In this document: positions 6,735-14,863 of the stretch, one piece after another
Position numbering within the stretch: position 1 is the stretch's first letter
How the letters are laid out: each line of letters begins with the position of its first letter
Assembly (NCBI GenBank): GCA_947630375.1
Contig: CANRHH010000017.1
Coordinates: forward strand, 1-51,461
Direction of reading: 5' to 3'
From: an uncultured Oscillospiraceae bacterium
GTDB lineage: Bacteria > Bacillota > Clostridia > Oscillospirales > Oscillospiraceae
Length of the DNA: 51,461 nucleotides
Notes under the pieces: model-generated
Told to the model about the DNA's origin: nothing
Database searches by the model: none
Seen by the model: the letters and a program-made list of their open reading frames with translations, nothing else
Position numbers and translations under genes: made by a program

Positions 6735-8429
6735 ATGAATACACCCTGGACGGATAAAGTGGATAGAAACAACCCTCTGCCCGAATATCCCAGGCCCCAG
6801 ATGGCCCGGGCGGGGTGGATGAGCCTGAACGGCCCCTGGGAATACGCCATCAACCGGTCTACCCGGTTCCCGAAAGCGTTCGAGGGGGAGATCTTGGTGC
6901 CCTTTTCTCCGGAGACGGAGCTCTCCGGCGTGGGCAGGAGCCTGAAAAGCGGGGAGTATCTCTGGTACCGGCGCACGGTGGCGGTGCCGCCCGCCTTTTC
7001 CGGCAAGCGGATCCTGCTGCACTTCGGCGCGGTGGATCAGGCGGCGGTGGTCTGGGTCAACTCCATGCAGGTGGCCTCCCACGTGGGCGGCTATCTGCCC
7101 TTTGAGGCGGATGTGACCGAGGCGGTGGAGGACGGCCAAATGACCATTACGGTCCGGGTCACGGACGACACGGACAAAGGGGGGCACACCCGGGGCAAGC
7201 AGAAGACCCGCCGGGGCGGCATTTGGTATACGCCCCAAAGCGGGATCTGGCAGAGTGTCTGGATGGAGGCCGTGCCCGCGTGCTACATAAAGTCTCTGCG
7301 CGTCACGCCCCTGTTTGACGACGGAGAGGTGGAGATCGAGGCGGAGGTATCGGGCGAGGAAGAGGCCATGGCGACGCTGGACGGGCAGAGCTATGCCCTG
7401 CCGGCGCGGATCCCTGTGCCCGGCTTTGAGCCCTGGACTCCGGAAAATCCCCGGCTCTACGGCTTTACAGTCAGCTGCGGGGAGGACAAGGTCCAAAGCT
7501 ATTTTGCCATGCGGAAGTTCTCTGTGGGCAAAGACGAGAAGGGTGTGCCGCGGCTGCTTTTGAACAACCGGCCCTATTTTCACAACGGCCTTCTGGATCA
7601 GGGCTACTGGCCGGACGGGCTGTATACCGCGCCGACGGACGAGGCGATGGTCTATGACATCCGCATGGCTAAGTCCATGGGCTACAATATGCTCCGCAAG
7701 CACATCAAGGTGGAGCCGCTGCGCTGGTATTACCACTGTGACCGGATCGGGATGCTGGTGTGGCAGGATATGCCCAACGGGGGCGGAAGCTACAGCGCCC
7801 CCATCGTGCAGGCACCGCTGGTCACGGGTATCCACCTGAAGGACAGCGCTTACGCGCTCTTTGGCCGGGGTGATCAGAAGGCCCGGGAGGAGTTCAAGGC
7901 GGAGCTGGCCGGGATGATCCGCCATCTGTACAACTGTCCCTGCATCGCCATGTGGGTGCCCTTTAACGAGGGCTGGGGGCAGTTTGACGCCCGGAAAATG
8001 TATGAGCTGATCCGCAGTATCGATAAGACCCGCACCGTTGACCACGCTTCCGGCTGGCATGATCAGGGGATCGGCCAGGTGAAGAGCGAGCACGTGTATT
8101 TCCGGGTCTATGACTATAAGCCGGACAAAAAGGGAAGGGCAGTCCTGCTCAGTGAGTTCGGCGGCTATGCCCAGCAGGTGCAGGGCCACTGCTATAACCG
8201 AAAGGCCTTTGGGTACAAAAAGTTTGCCACGCCCGCCCAGCTCCAGATCGGCCTGGAGGATCTGTACCAGAAGGAGATCGGGCCGGCCAAGCTCCAGGGC
8301 CTGGCCGCGGCGGTCTATACCCAGCTCAGCGATGTGGAGGACGAGATCAACGGCCTGCTGACCTATGACCGGCGGGTGGTCAAGGTGGCCCCGGAGATCA
8401 TGCGGGAGATCATAAACGTAGGAAACTGA
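6735..8429 (+). CDS. Glycoside hydrolase family 2 enzyme
   Basis: Retaining exo-glycosidase of the beta-galactosidase/beta-glucuronidase type; the substrate cannot be read from sequence. The 564-residue protein begins with a sugar-binding jelly-roll domain (GWMSLNGPWEYAI, LWYRRTVAVP, LHFGAVDQAAVVWVN), continues with a short immunoglobulin-like domain around residues 180-260, and ends with a TIM barrel. The acid/base is E412 in FNEGWGQ and the nucleophile is E474 in LLSEFGGY. MLRKHIKVEP and GMLVWQDMPNGGG are barrel motifs typical of GH2. No signal peptide is present, so it acts in the cytoplasm on imported oligosaccharide. ATG 6735 is preceded by GGAGG and opens at a conserved family start; the frame is open upstream. 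It is flanked by terminators and stands alone. Confidence 0.92.
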   Translation: MNTPWTDKVDRNNPLPEYPRPQMARAGWMSLNGPWEYAINRSTRFPKAFEGEILVPFSPETELSGVGRSLKSGEYLWYRRTVAVPPAFSGKRILLHFGAVDQAAVVWVNSMQVASHVGGYLPFEADVTEAVEDGQMTITVRVTDDTDKGGHTRGKQKTRRGGIWYTPQSGIWQSVWMEAVPACYIKSLRVTPLFDDGEVEIEAEVSGEEEAMATLDGQSYALPARIPVPGFEPWTPENPRLYGFTVSCGEDKVQSYFAMRKFSVGKDEKGVPRLLLNNRPYFHNGLLDQGYWPDGLYTAPTDEAMVYDIRMAKSMGYNMLRKHIKVEPLRWYYHCDRIGMLVWQDMPNGGGSYSAPIVQAPLVTGIHLKDSAYALFGRGDQKAREEFKAELAGMIRHLYNCPCIAMWVPFNEGWGQFDARKMYELIRSIDKTRTVDHASGWHDQGIGQVKSEHVYFRVYDYKPDKKGRAVLLSEFGGYAQQVQGHCYNRKAFGYKKFATPAQLQIGLEDLYQKEIGPAKLQGLAAAVYTQLSDVEDEINGLLTYDRRVVKVAPEIMREIINVGN

Positions 8430-8434
8430 AAAAC

Positions 8435-8465
8435 CGCGGCCTAAACTTAGCTTAGGCCGCGATTT
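8435..8465 (+). terminator. Terminator after the GH2 gene
   Basis: Stem CGCGGCCTAA / TTAGGCCGCG (8435-8444 and 8452-8461) followed by ATTT; the T tract is short. Confidence 0.65.
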
Positions 8466-8472
8466 AACGCGG

Positions 8473-8512
8473 AAAAATGCACGCCGCCCTGCCTTATCAG
8501 AGGCAGGGCGGC
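8473..8512 (-). terminator. Terminator after secG
   Basis: Minus-strand stem GCCGCCCTGCCT / AGGCAGGGCGGC (8512-8483), loop of six bases, then TTTTT at 8477-8473. Confidence 0.8.
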
Positions 8513-8521
8513 GTTCCGTGT

Positions 8522-8758
8522 TCAGATCAGGTTGAGGATCAGGGTCAGCAGAGCGAAAGCCAGCGCAAACCACTTGGTAGCCTTGGCGAGCTTCGCGTCC
8601 AGACTCTTGGCCTTGCCCTTGGACATAAAGGTCTCCGCGCCGCCGGCGATAGCGCCGGAGAGGCCGGCGCTCTTGCCGCTCTGGGCAAGGACGACGACGG
8701 TGACGGCGATCCCGGAGAGGGCCTGAAGCACAGCGAGAATAATGGTAAGGACAGACAT
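8522..8758 (-). CDS. secG: Preprotein translocase subunit SecG
   Basis: Small membrane subunit of the SecYEG protein-export channel. The 78-residue protein has two membrane segments, ILAVLQALSGIAVTVVVLAQ near the start and FALAFALLTLILNLI at the end, with the conserved cytoplasmic loop SGKSAGLSGAIAGGAETFMSKGKA between them. The open frame extends upstream to 8827, but ATG 8758 gives the family start MSVLTIILAVLQ and has an AAAGGAA element upstream; the extension would run across the promoter. It is monocistronic, with its own promoter and terminator. Confidence 0.94.
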   Translation of the reverse strand: MSVLTIILAVLQALSGIAVTVVVLAQSGKSAGLSGAIAGGAETFMSKGKAKSLDAKLAKATKWFALAFALLTLILNLI

Positions 8759-8798
8759 ATAGCGGGATTCCTTTCCTGTTGCATTTCTAAACAGTTGG

Positions 8799-8827
8799 AT
8801 TATAGCACAGGATTTTGGGCAATTCAA
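8799..8827 (-). promoter_or_regulatory. Promoter of secG
   Basis: Minus-strand TTGAAT (8827-8822), 17-base spacer, TATAAT (8804-8799). Confidence 0.75.
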
Positions 8828-8888
8828 GAGTTTTCTTTACAAAATATCCGGAAAACAGCGCCGGAAAGGACGGGGCGGGAGAAACGGC

Positions 8889-8917
8889 TTGACAAGCGGC
8901 GGCGGGGCGGCTATGAT
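8889..8917 (+). promoter_or_regulatory. Promoter of the pyridoxamine kinase gene
   Basis: TTGACA (8889-8894), a very GC-rich 17-base spacer, TATGAT (8912-8917). Confidence 0.75.
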
Positions 8918-8948
8918 TATGTTCAAATGTTTGCTCTTGGAGGCAACT

Positions 8949-9782
8949 ATGCCGTATCAAAGGATTCTCACCGTGCAGGATATCTCCTGCCTGGGCCAAT
9001 GCTCCATCACCGCCGCGCTGCCGATCCTCTCCGCCTGCGGCCATGAGACCTGCATCATCCCCTCCGCGGTCCTCTCTACCCACACGGGGGGCAGCTTTTC
9101 CGGCTATACCTTTCGGGATCTGACAGAGGATATCCCCGCCATCCGGCGGCACTGGCAGAGCCAGGGCATCCGGTTCGATGCGGTGTACGCGGGATATTTG
9201 GGCAGCGTGAAGCAGGCGGCCTATGTGCGGGAGCTTTTTGACACGCTCCTGCGCCCGGGAGGCAAGATCATCGTGGACCCGGCCATGGGGGATAACGGCG
9301 CGCTCTACGCGGGCTTTGACGGGGCCTATGCCGCCGCCATCGCGAGGCTGTGCCGGGGGGCCGATGTGATCCTGCCCAATATTACGGAGGCCTGCTTTAT
9401 GACGGGGACAGAGTACCGGGAGAGCTATGAGCAAAGCTATATAGACGATCTCCTCCAGGCGCTGCTGGCCCTGGGGGCGAAGAGCGTGGTCCTGACCGGG
9501 GTGAGCTTTGAGCCGGAGAGCACCGGCGTGATCGCCTGGAGCGAAGGGGAGAGCTGCTATTACCGGCACCCGCGCATCCCGCGCATGTTCCACGGCACCG
9601 GGGATGTGTACGCCTCGGCTTTTACCGGGGCCTGGCTCAAAGGCGTGGAGCTTTTCCGGGCGGCCCGGATCGCCGCGGATTTCACGGTTTCCGCCATCCG
9701 GTACAGTCTGGACGACCTGGAGCACTGGTACGGGGTGAAATTCGAGCTGGCCCTGCCCGAGCTGATCAAAGCGCTGCCATAA
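8949..9782 (+). CDS. Pyridoxamine/pyridoxal kinase (PfkB superfamily)
   Basis: ATP-dependent 5'-phosphorylation of vitamin B6 vitamers (salvage of pyridoxal phosphate). The 277-residue protein begins RILTVQDISCLGQCSITAALPIL, typical of PdxK/PdxY. It carries AGYLGS, the acceptor-domain segment IIVDPAMGDNG, the segment DVILPNITEACFMTG, and the PfkB signature FHGTGDVYASAFTGAW with catalytic Asp in GTGD near residue 218. Length matches the family. ATG 8949 has GGAGG six bases upstream and lies 32 bases after the -10 box; the longer open frame starts in the promoter and is rejected. It ends in a terminator shared with the convergent LUD gene. Confidence 0.88.
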   Translation: MPYQRILTVQDISCLGQCSITAALPILSACGHETCIIPSAVLSTHTGGSFSGYTFRDLTEDIPAIRRHWQSQGIRFDAVYAGYLGSVKQAAYVRELFDTLLRPGGKIIVDPAMGDNGALYAGFDGAYAAAIARLCRGADVILPNITEACFMTGTEYRESYEQSYIDDLLQALLALGAKSVVLTGVSFEPESTGVIAWSEGESCYYRHPRIPRMFHGTGDVYASAFTGAWLKGVELFRAARIAADFTVSAIRYSLDDLEHWYGVKFELALPELIKALP

Positions 9783-9822
9783 AAAATTCCCTCCGCGACG
9801 TGAAGCGCGGAGGGAATTTTTT
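9781..9822. terminator. Bidirectional terminator between pyridoxamine kinase and LUD genes
   Basis: Perfect 17-bp stem from 9781-9797 and 9806-9822 (core TTCCCTCCGCG) with an 8-base loop and six A/T at each end, so it gives a T run on both strands for the two convergent genes. Confidence 0.9.
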
Positions 9823-10417
9823 AAAGACCCAGATCCTCGTCTATGAGGAGGACTTCGTTTTCCATGGCCATGGAGGGCCCCAGCAAGGTCACCAGGCCGC
9901 GGCAAATACGGCCGGGACTCTTGCAGTCGTAGCATCGGTCAGCCTTCGCGGCGCAGGGCGTTTTGGCGTTCATCTGTTGGGCCCGCTTGGGGGAAGCCAC
10001 GTTCCGCACACGCCAGACCGCCTCCTCGTAGCTGGGGACAAGCTTATTGCGGCCAATCAGGAAACAGACTTTTTTGTGCCCGAACAGCGTACCGGCGACC
10101 CGGTTGCAGTTGCCGTCCATGTTGACAATCTCGCCGGTCTCGGCCAGGGCGTTGGCAGAGGAAAGATAGACGTCTGCCGTCATGGCCTGGGCCCGGGCGG
10201 TGTTGGCGTCTTGCTGCCAGTGCCAATAGACGGTGTTGTGCTTCTCCAGCAGTTCATAGAGTCCCAGATCCCGGACGGTGGCGCTGCCGCCGATGCCGAT
10301 GCTCACGCCGTCCAGCTCCCGGTCCAGATAGGCCGCGGCCTCGGCGCCGGTGGCGAAGGTTTTGACGGTATATCCCCGCTCCTTCAGGCTTTTCTCTACT
10401 TTATCAAAAACAGACAT
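9821..10417 (-). CDS. LUD-domain protein (LutC/YkgG-related)
   Basis: Member of the LUD (formerly DUF162) family, relatives of lactate-utilisation proteins LutB/LutC; the substrate of these stand-alone clostridial members is not known. The 198-residue protein shows GVSIGIGGSATVRDLGLYELL, ADVYLSSANALAETGEIVNMDG and GTLFGHKKVCFLIGRNK, which form the LUD nucleotide-like fold. A cysteine cluster follows near the C-terminus (TPCAAKADRCYDCKSPGRICRG), four Cys in a spacing that could bind metal. ATG 10417 is chosen for its AGGAGGG site; the upstream ATG at 10438 is possible. It has its own promoter and is probably transcribed apart from the MarR gene upstream. Confidence 0.85.
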   Translation of the reverse strand: MSVFDKVEKSLKERGYTVKTFATGAEAAAYLDRELDGVSIGIGGSATVRDLGLYELLEKHNTVYWHWQQDANTARAQAMTADVYLSSANALAETGEIVNMDGNCNRVAGTLFGHKKVCFLIGRNKLVPSYEEAVWRVRNVASPKRAQQMNAKTPCAAKADRCYDCKSPGRICRGLVTLLGPSMAMENEVLLIDEDLGL

Positions 10418-10446
10418 ATTCGATCCCTCCTGTTTCATTTGCTCCT

Positions 10447-10475
10447 ATCATATACCACATGCCGCGCTTTGACAA
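10447..10475 (-). promoter_or_regulatory. Promoter of the LUD gene
   Basis: Minus-strand TTGTCA (10475-10470), 17-base spacer, TATGAT (10452-10447). Confidence 0.7.
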
Positions 10476-10491
10476 GAGGGATCTCGCCGGA

Positions 10492-10941
10492 TCAGCCCAG
10501 CCGGCCAGGGGTGCGGTCCAGCACTTTGTAGAGCAGGCCGTAGAGGGTGCGCGCGTCCTCCGGCGAGAGTTTGGAGCAGCCGGCCATTTTCTCCGGAATG
10601 GAGAGGGCCCGCTCTTTCAGGGCCTCGCCCTGGGGGCTGATGGTGACGATCAGATTGCGCTCATCCTTGGCGGAGCGGGTCCTGGTCAGATAGCCCTTGG
10701 CTTCCATCTTTTTCAGCATCGGCGTCAGGGTGCCGGAATCCAAAAGCAGGCGCTCGCCCAGCTCCTTGACAGTGACACGGCCCTGCTCCCACAGGACCAT
10801 CATGGCGATATATTGGGTATAGGTCAGATCCAGCTCGTCCAGAAAAGGCTTGTACAGCTTGATGACCTCCCGGGAACAGGCATAGAGGGGAAAGCAAATC
10901 TGATTTTCCAGTTTCAGCGTTTCATATCTGCTGTCATTCAT
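10492..10941 (-). CDS. MarR-family regulator, OhrR-like
   Basis: Winged-helix repressor of the OhrR branch, which senses organic peroxides by oxidation of an N-terminal cysteine. The 149-residue protein opens with LENQICFPLYACSREV, matching the OhrR region around the reactive Cys (here C16), followed by LTYTQYIAMMVLWE, the recognition-helix region LGERLLLDSGTLTPMLKKME and the wing TRTRSAKDERNLIVTI. The DERN motif is the MarR wing signature. No ohr gene lies nearby, so its target may be itself or a distant gene. It has its own promoter with a short leader hairpin CCGGCT / AGCCGG (10958-10972). Confidence 0.9.
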   Translation of the reverse strand: MNDSRYETLKLENQICFPLYACSREVIKLYKPFLDELDLTYTQYIAMMVLWEQGRVTVKELGERLLLDSGTLTPMLKKMEAKGYLTRTRSAKDERNLIVTISPQGEALKERALSIPEKMAGCSKLSPEDARTLYGLLYKVLDRTPGRLG

Positions 10942-10990
10942 AAGAACCTCCAGCGAGCCGGCTCAAAGCCGGTAATATACATTCTTATTT

Positions 10991-11019
10991 ATTTTACCAT
11001 AATCTGGAACAAAGCTCAA
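10991..11019 (-). promoter_or_regulatory. Promoter of the OhrR-like gene
   Basis: Minus-strand TTGAGC (11019-11014), 17-base spacer, TAAAAT (10996-10991); the AT-rich bases just downstream (AATAAATAAGAATGTATATT) are where autoregulation would be expected. Confidence 0.65.
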
Positions 11020-11112
11020 GTATTTTTTTGCGTTTTTCACAAAAAACAGAGCAGAAGGGGGCAGTTGAAAAAGCCGGACCCTGCCCATTGCCTTTAAGGA
11101 TCGTCTGACAGG

Positions 11113-11141
11113 TTGCCGGGAGCGGATTTTTCTGTTATAAT
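11113..11141 (+). promoter_or_regulatory. Promoter of the MBL-fold gene
   Basis: TTGCCG (11113-11118), 17-base spacer, TATAAT (11136-11141), 22 bases before the ATG. Confidence 0.72.
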
Positions 11142-11163
11142 AAATGAAAAGGAGGGGAGCGCC

Positions 11164-12042
11164 ATGTATGAATTGGTTCAGATAACGGACAGGAGCTACT
11201 ATATCCAGAGTCCTGCCAAGATCGGGCTGGTGCGTTTAGGCGGAGAAGATGTCTGCCTGATCGACAGCGGCAACGACAAGGATGCCGGGCGCAAGGTCCG
11301 GCAGGTTTTGGATGCCCGGGGGTGGAAGCTTCGGGCGATTTACAATACCCATTCCAACGCCGACCACATAGGCGGCAATCTCTATCTCCAGCGGCAGACC
11401 GGATGCAGGATCTATGCCCCGGGGATCGAGTGCGCGTTTACCAAATATCCGCTTTTGGAGCCGGCCTTTTTATACGGGGGCTATCCCTGCGGGGATCTGC
11501 GGCACAAGTTCCTGCTGGCCCAGGACAGCGAGGCGGAGGAGCTGACGGAGCAGGTCCTGCCGGAGGGGTTCTCGCTGCTCCCGCTTCCCGGGCATTTCTT
11601 TGATATGGTGGGCTTTCGCACGCCGGATGACGTGGTCTATCTGGCCGACTGCCTGTCCAGCCGGGAGACCCTGGAGAAGTATCGAATCGGTTTTCTCTAC
11701 GATGTGGCGGCGTATCTGAACACCCTGGAAAAGGTAAAGACCATGACCGCCCGTCTGTTTGTCCCGGCCCACGCGGCAGCCTCGGAGGAGATCGCCGGCC
11801 TGGCCCAATATAACATCGACACGGTGCTGGAGATCGCGGAGAAGATCCTGGAGCTCTGCCGGGAGCCCATAGGGTTTGAGGCGCTGCTGCAAAAGCTGTT
11901 TGAGTTCTACAGCCTGCGGATGGATTTTGAGCAGTATGTTCTGGTGGGCAGCACGGTCCGCTCCTATCTCTCCTGGCTGAAGGATACGGGAAAAATGACC
12001 GCCCTGTTTGACAGCAGCCGGCTGCTCTGGCAGAGCGTGTGA
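11164..12042 (+). CDS. MBL-fold metallo-hydrolase
   Basis: Metallo-beta-lactamase-fold hydrolase of unknown substrate. The 292-residue protein has an N-terminal MBL domain with IDSGNDKDAGRKV, the metal motif THSNADHIGGN, LPGHFFDMVG and VYLADCL, the expected order of metal ligands; a helical C-terminal part of about 90 residues follows. The usual HxHxDH is HSNADH here, so the second histidine is Asn, a substitution that should alter one metal site. ATG 11164 follows GGAGGGG, and the frame is open upstream. It stands alone with its own promoter; no clear terminator lies between it and the convergent EamA gene. Confidence 0.85.
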   Translation: MYELVQITDRSYYIQSPAKIGLVRLGGEDVCLIDSGNDKDAGRKVRQVLDARGWKLRAIYNTHSNADHIGGNLYLQRQTGCRIYAPGIECAFTKYPLLEPAFLYGGYPCGDLRHKFLLAQDSEAEELTEQVLPEGFSLLPLPGHFFDMVGFRTPDDVVYLADCLSSRETLEKYRIGFLYDVAAYLNTLEKVKTMTARLFVPAHAAASEEIAGLAQYNIDTVLEIAEKILELCREPIGFEALLQKLFEFYSLRMDFEQYVLVGSTVRSYLSWLKDTGKMTALFDSSRLLWQSV

Positions 12043-12066
12043 GGAGGATCTTTTACCGTTCACGCC

Positions 12067-12480
12067 TTATAAAACCATCAGCAGAGTCCCCGCGCCGATG
12101 AGGATGCAGCCTGCCAGAGACTTCGGGGTGACTTTTTCGTGCAGGAACACAAAAGCCAGCACCAGCGTGATCACAACGCTCAGTTTGTCGATCGGCACGA
12201 CTTTTGACGCCTCCCCGATCTGCAGCGCTTTATAATAGCACAACCATGAAGCCCCGGTGGCCAAGCCGGACAGGATCAAAAACAGCCAGCTTTTCCTGCT
12301 GATATCCGGAATCCCGTTTTGGGCGTCTGTCAAAAACACCATGCCCCAGGCCATGACGATGACTACCATGGTCCTGATGGCTGTAGCCAGATGAGAGTTT
12401 ACCCCTTCGATCCCGACTTTGGCCAGGATAGAGGTGAGCGCCGCAAAGACAGCGGACAAGAGCGCCAAAATCATCCACAT
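12067..12480 (-). CDS. Half-size EamA/DMT-family transporter
   Basis: Membrane protein of the drug/metabolite transporter superfamily with one EamA domain. The 137 residues contain five hydrophobic segments, from WMILALLSAVFAALTSILAKVG to LAGCILIGAGTLLMVL, with the EamA signature GEASKVVPIDKLSVVITLVLAF and FLHEKVTPKSLAGCILI. Full-length EamA proteins have two such domains and ten segments, so this one must pair with itself or another copy. ATG 12480 is preceded by GGAGG at good spacing, and the longer frame is rejected. Substrate unknown. Confidence 0.87.
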   Translation of the reverse strand: MWMILALLSAVFAALTSILAKVGIEGVNSHLATAIRTMVVIVMAWGMVFLTDAQNGIPDISRKSWLFLILSGLATGASWLCYYKALQIGEASKVVPIDKLSVVITLVLAFVFLHEKVTPKSLAGCILIGAGTLLMVL

Positions 12481-12531
12481 ACGATCTGCCTCCAAGTCCC
12501 CGTTGCCGGTCTGTTCTGTAACAACACCGGC

Positions 12532-12560
12532 ATTGTACCACAAGCCCCTGATTTTATCAA
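12532..12560 (-). promoter_or_regulatory. Promoter of the EamA gene
   Basis: Minus-strand TTGATA (12560-12555), 17-base spacer, TACAAT (12537-12532). Confidence 0.7.
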
Positions 12561-12568
12561 TGCATAAG

Positions 12569-12602
12569 AGGGCCGCCTGCGCTGTTTCGCGCAGGCGGCC
12601 CT
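12569..12602 (-). terminator. Hairpin after the lipoprotein gene
   Basis: Perfect 14-bp stem AGGGCCGCCTGCGC / GCGCAGGCGGCCCT with a six-base loop, 33 bases beyond the lipoprotein stop. The T tract on the minus strand is poor (CTCTTATG), so it may terminate weakly. Confidence 0.6.
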
Positions 12603-12634
12603 TTGCTATATACAACACTGGGGCAGGTAAATGC

Positions 12635-14845
12635 TCAGCTGTGTTCCGCCCGGTACACCCGGAGTCGGGAGGCGATATCCGCCGCGGCCTGGTCCAACGG
12701 CTTGTCCCCGGCGAAAAAGCTCCGGGCCAGGCTGTTTACCGCCGTATAGAGCTCATCCGGGCCCCGCTGCACACCCTCCGCCCCGTCTAAAAGCTGCCGG
12801 AAAAGAGCGTCGCAGTTGGCCGGATCGTAGCTCAGGCTATAGTCCGCCCCGTCGGCCGAGCCGGAGATCACGCCGTTTAATTTCTCCCAAGCCCTGGCCC
12901 CCTGCTCATAGGCGGAGCGGGTCAGGGGGATCCCGTGGCGAAAGCCCATGCCGTAGCTCATATCCGTCAGATACCGGTCCTGGAGCGCGAAGCGGAGAAA
13001 GGCCCAGGCCCCGTCCTTGTTTACGGCCTTCAAAGGCATCATCATCTCCTGGGCGGGGCAGAGGGCAAAGCCGCTCCGGCCCGGCAGAGGCAGGGCCGTG
13101 AGCTTCTGCCCAAAGACGCCCTCCTCGTAGCCCAAGCCCACGGCGGTATAGTCTTCGCCGTTGCTCTGGGGGATGACCGGCCCTGAGACCACGGCCAGCT
13201 CAAAGCACTGCAGCCCAGCCAGGATGGGACGGTGATCCAGCTCGAAAAATATGCCCTCTTCCGCCATCTGCTCCAGCTCCTCCTGGGGCAGGTCATAGGG
13301 ATTTTGCAGGGCCTGTTCCGGCAGCGCGGCGGCAAAGGCCAGGATGTCCGCCACCTGCTCCTCTGTGTAGTCCCGCTGTCCGCCGGCAAAGACGGCCTTC
13401 AGGAGATCTTCTCTGGATACGCTGCTGTAAAACACCTGCTCCGCGCTCCCGGCCAGGGCGGAAAGGGCGGCCCAGCTGCCGGTGTCCTGCCCATTTACCA
13501 AGGCGGCGGGGGCCAGCAGCGCCTGGACGGTGAAGCTGGGCATCAGGCTGAAGAGCTTCCCGTCTGTCTCCATGGCTTTCAGCGGCCCGGGCAGGAGGGC
13601 GTCTTTATCATAGTCCCGCTCCACATAGGGCAGCAGATCCTCGGCATTGGCAGCTGTGGCCAGGCCGGAGGAAAAGCCCTCCAAGTCGATCAGATCCGGC
13701 ACGTCTCCGGCGGCGATATCCGCGTTCAGGGCTGTCTGGGGATCCGGGCAGTCCGCATAATTTTTCACCACCACTTCATAGTCCCGGCTGACGGTGTTGA
13801 AGTCCGCGATGGCCTCCCAAAAGGAGGAGGGATAGGGCCGGTTGAAGTTGGCCGCCTCCGGGTCATTGCAGGCCAGGGTCACTGTCTGCCGGGCGGCGGG
13901 GAGGGTGCTTTTGTCCACCGGCCGGGCGATCTTATAGGGGCTGACCTCGTTGGTGAACTCATGGAACAAAAAGCAGCCGCTGTCCCCTATGGGGATGGGC
14001 GCCAGCCCCGGCGTCAGGTACAGGGCGTCGTAGCGAAACAGGGCCTCCCGCTCCGCTCCGCCCACAGGCCGCCGGTAGACGCAGGTCCCGTCGTTGCTGA
14101 AGAGCAGGCCGCCGGAAATGCCGTTCAGGCTCTCGTCCTCTTTCAGGCTGTCCACCTTGTTGAGGGAGAAGTTCTGCCCGTCCAGCCGGAAGAACTCATA
14201 GCTCTCCCGGCCGAAGAAATAGAGCTCCCTGCCGTCCCGGTAGAGCTGGAACCACTCGCTCAGGTCCTGCTCATGCAGCAGCTGACCGGCAGGATCGTAG
14301 GCCGCCAAGGAGTAGTGCCCTGTGTTGCTCTCGTCCCACCACTGTCTGGTGATCAGCAGAAAGCCGTCTCCCACTGTCAGCTCCGCCGTGCCCTGTTCGG
14401 TGGTGAAACGCAAGACCGGCTCCGCCTCCCCCTGCCGGTAGACGGCATAGTCTGTGTGCCGGTCGTTGTGGTCCTCGGTGTACTCCAGCCGCCAGGCGGA
14501 GCCGTCCGGCCCGATCCACTCGGGCCGGGTATCCCCCAGCTCCCGCAGGCAGCGGCCATCAGCGTCAAACTCCCGGAGCGTGCCGTCCTGGTCCAGAGGG
14601 TCCAGCACATAGACGCCGCCGGGAGAGGGCAGCACCTGAGCGGCGGGGCTCACCGGCCGGTCAAAGCTGAAGATGTCCGCCGCGTAGACCGTCCCGATGG
14701 AAGCGGCCTGGCTGGCCGGGACAGTCTGTCCGCCGCTATCCTCCGGCGTTTTTTTCTGAAAAATGGGCATGCAGCCGCCCAGGGTCAGGCACAGCGCCAG
14801 AAAAAGCGTCGGCAGGCCCCTGAAAAACCGTATCGATTTGTTCAT
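12635..14845 (-). CDS. Large extracellular solute-binding lipoprotein 1, in ECF operon
   Basis: Surface lipoprotein with a family 1 solute-binding fold, ligand unknown. The 736-residue protein has a signal ending in lipobox LTLGGC. An N-terminal half of about 300 residues follows with repeated aromatic/acidic strands suggestive of a beta-propeller (inference). The C-terminal binding-protein half contains DFNTVSRDYEVVVKNYA, ALNADIAAGDVPDLIDLEG, WAFLRFAL and a closing helical segment QAAADIASRLRVYRAE. Two paralogues with the same layout lie at 20061 and 48889. No ABC permease or ATPase is adjacent. It is the last gene of the sigma/anti-sigma operon, 18 bases after the anti-sigma gene, so expression is probably tied to that sigma factor. 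Confidence 0.85.
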   Translation of the reverse strand: MNKSIRFFRGLPTLFLALCLTLGGCMPIFQKKTPEDSGGQTVPASQAASIGTVYAADIFSFDRPVSPAAQVLPSPGGVYVLDPLDQDGTLREFDADGRCLRELGDTRPEWIGPDGSAWRLEYTEDHNDRHTDYAVYRQGEAEPVLRFTTEQGTAELTVGDGFLLITRQWWDESNTGHYSLAAYDPAGQLLHEQDLSEWFQLYRDGRELYFFGRESYEFFRLDGQNFSLNKVDSLKEDESLNGISGGLLFSNDGTCVYRRPVGGAEREALFRYDALYLTPGLAPIPIGDSGCFLFHEFTNEVSPYKIARPVDKSTLPAARQTVTLACNDPEAANFNRPYPSSFWEAIADFNTVSRDYEVVVKNYADCPDPQTALNADIAAGDVPDLIDLEGFSSGLATAANAEDLLPYVERDYDKDALLPGPLKAMETDGKLFSLMPSFTVQALLAPAALVNGQDTGSWAALSALAGSAEQVFYSSVSREDLLKAVFAGGQRDYTEEQVADILAFAAALPEQALQNPYDLPQEELEQMAEEGIFFELDHRPILAGLQCFELAVVSGPVIPQSNGEDYTAVGLGYEEGVFGQKLTALPLPGRSGFALCPAQEMMMPLKAVNKDGAWAFLRFALQDRYLTDMSYGMGFRHGIPLTRSAYEQGARAWEKLNGVISGSADGADYSLSYDPANCDALFRQLLDGAEGVQRGPDELYTAVNSLARSFFAGDKPLDQAAADIASRLRVYRAEHS

Positions 14846-14863
14846 ATCAAAAAATTTATCCTT

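Noticed and set aside
6195-8573. 792-residue open frame on the minus strand
   Set aside because: It is the shadow of ybaB and the GH2 gene on GC-rich DNA; the residues are rich in Arg, His, Pro and Gly and show no domain.
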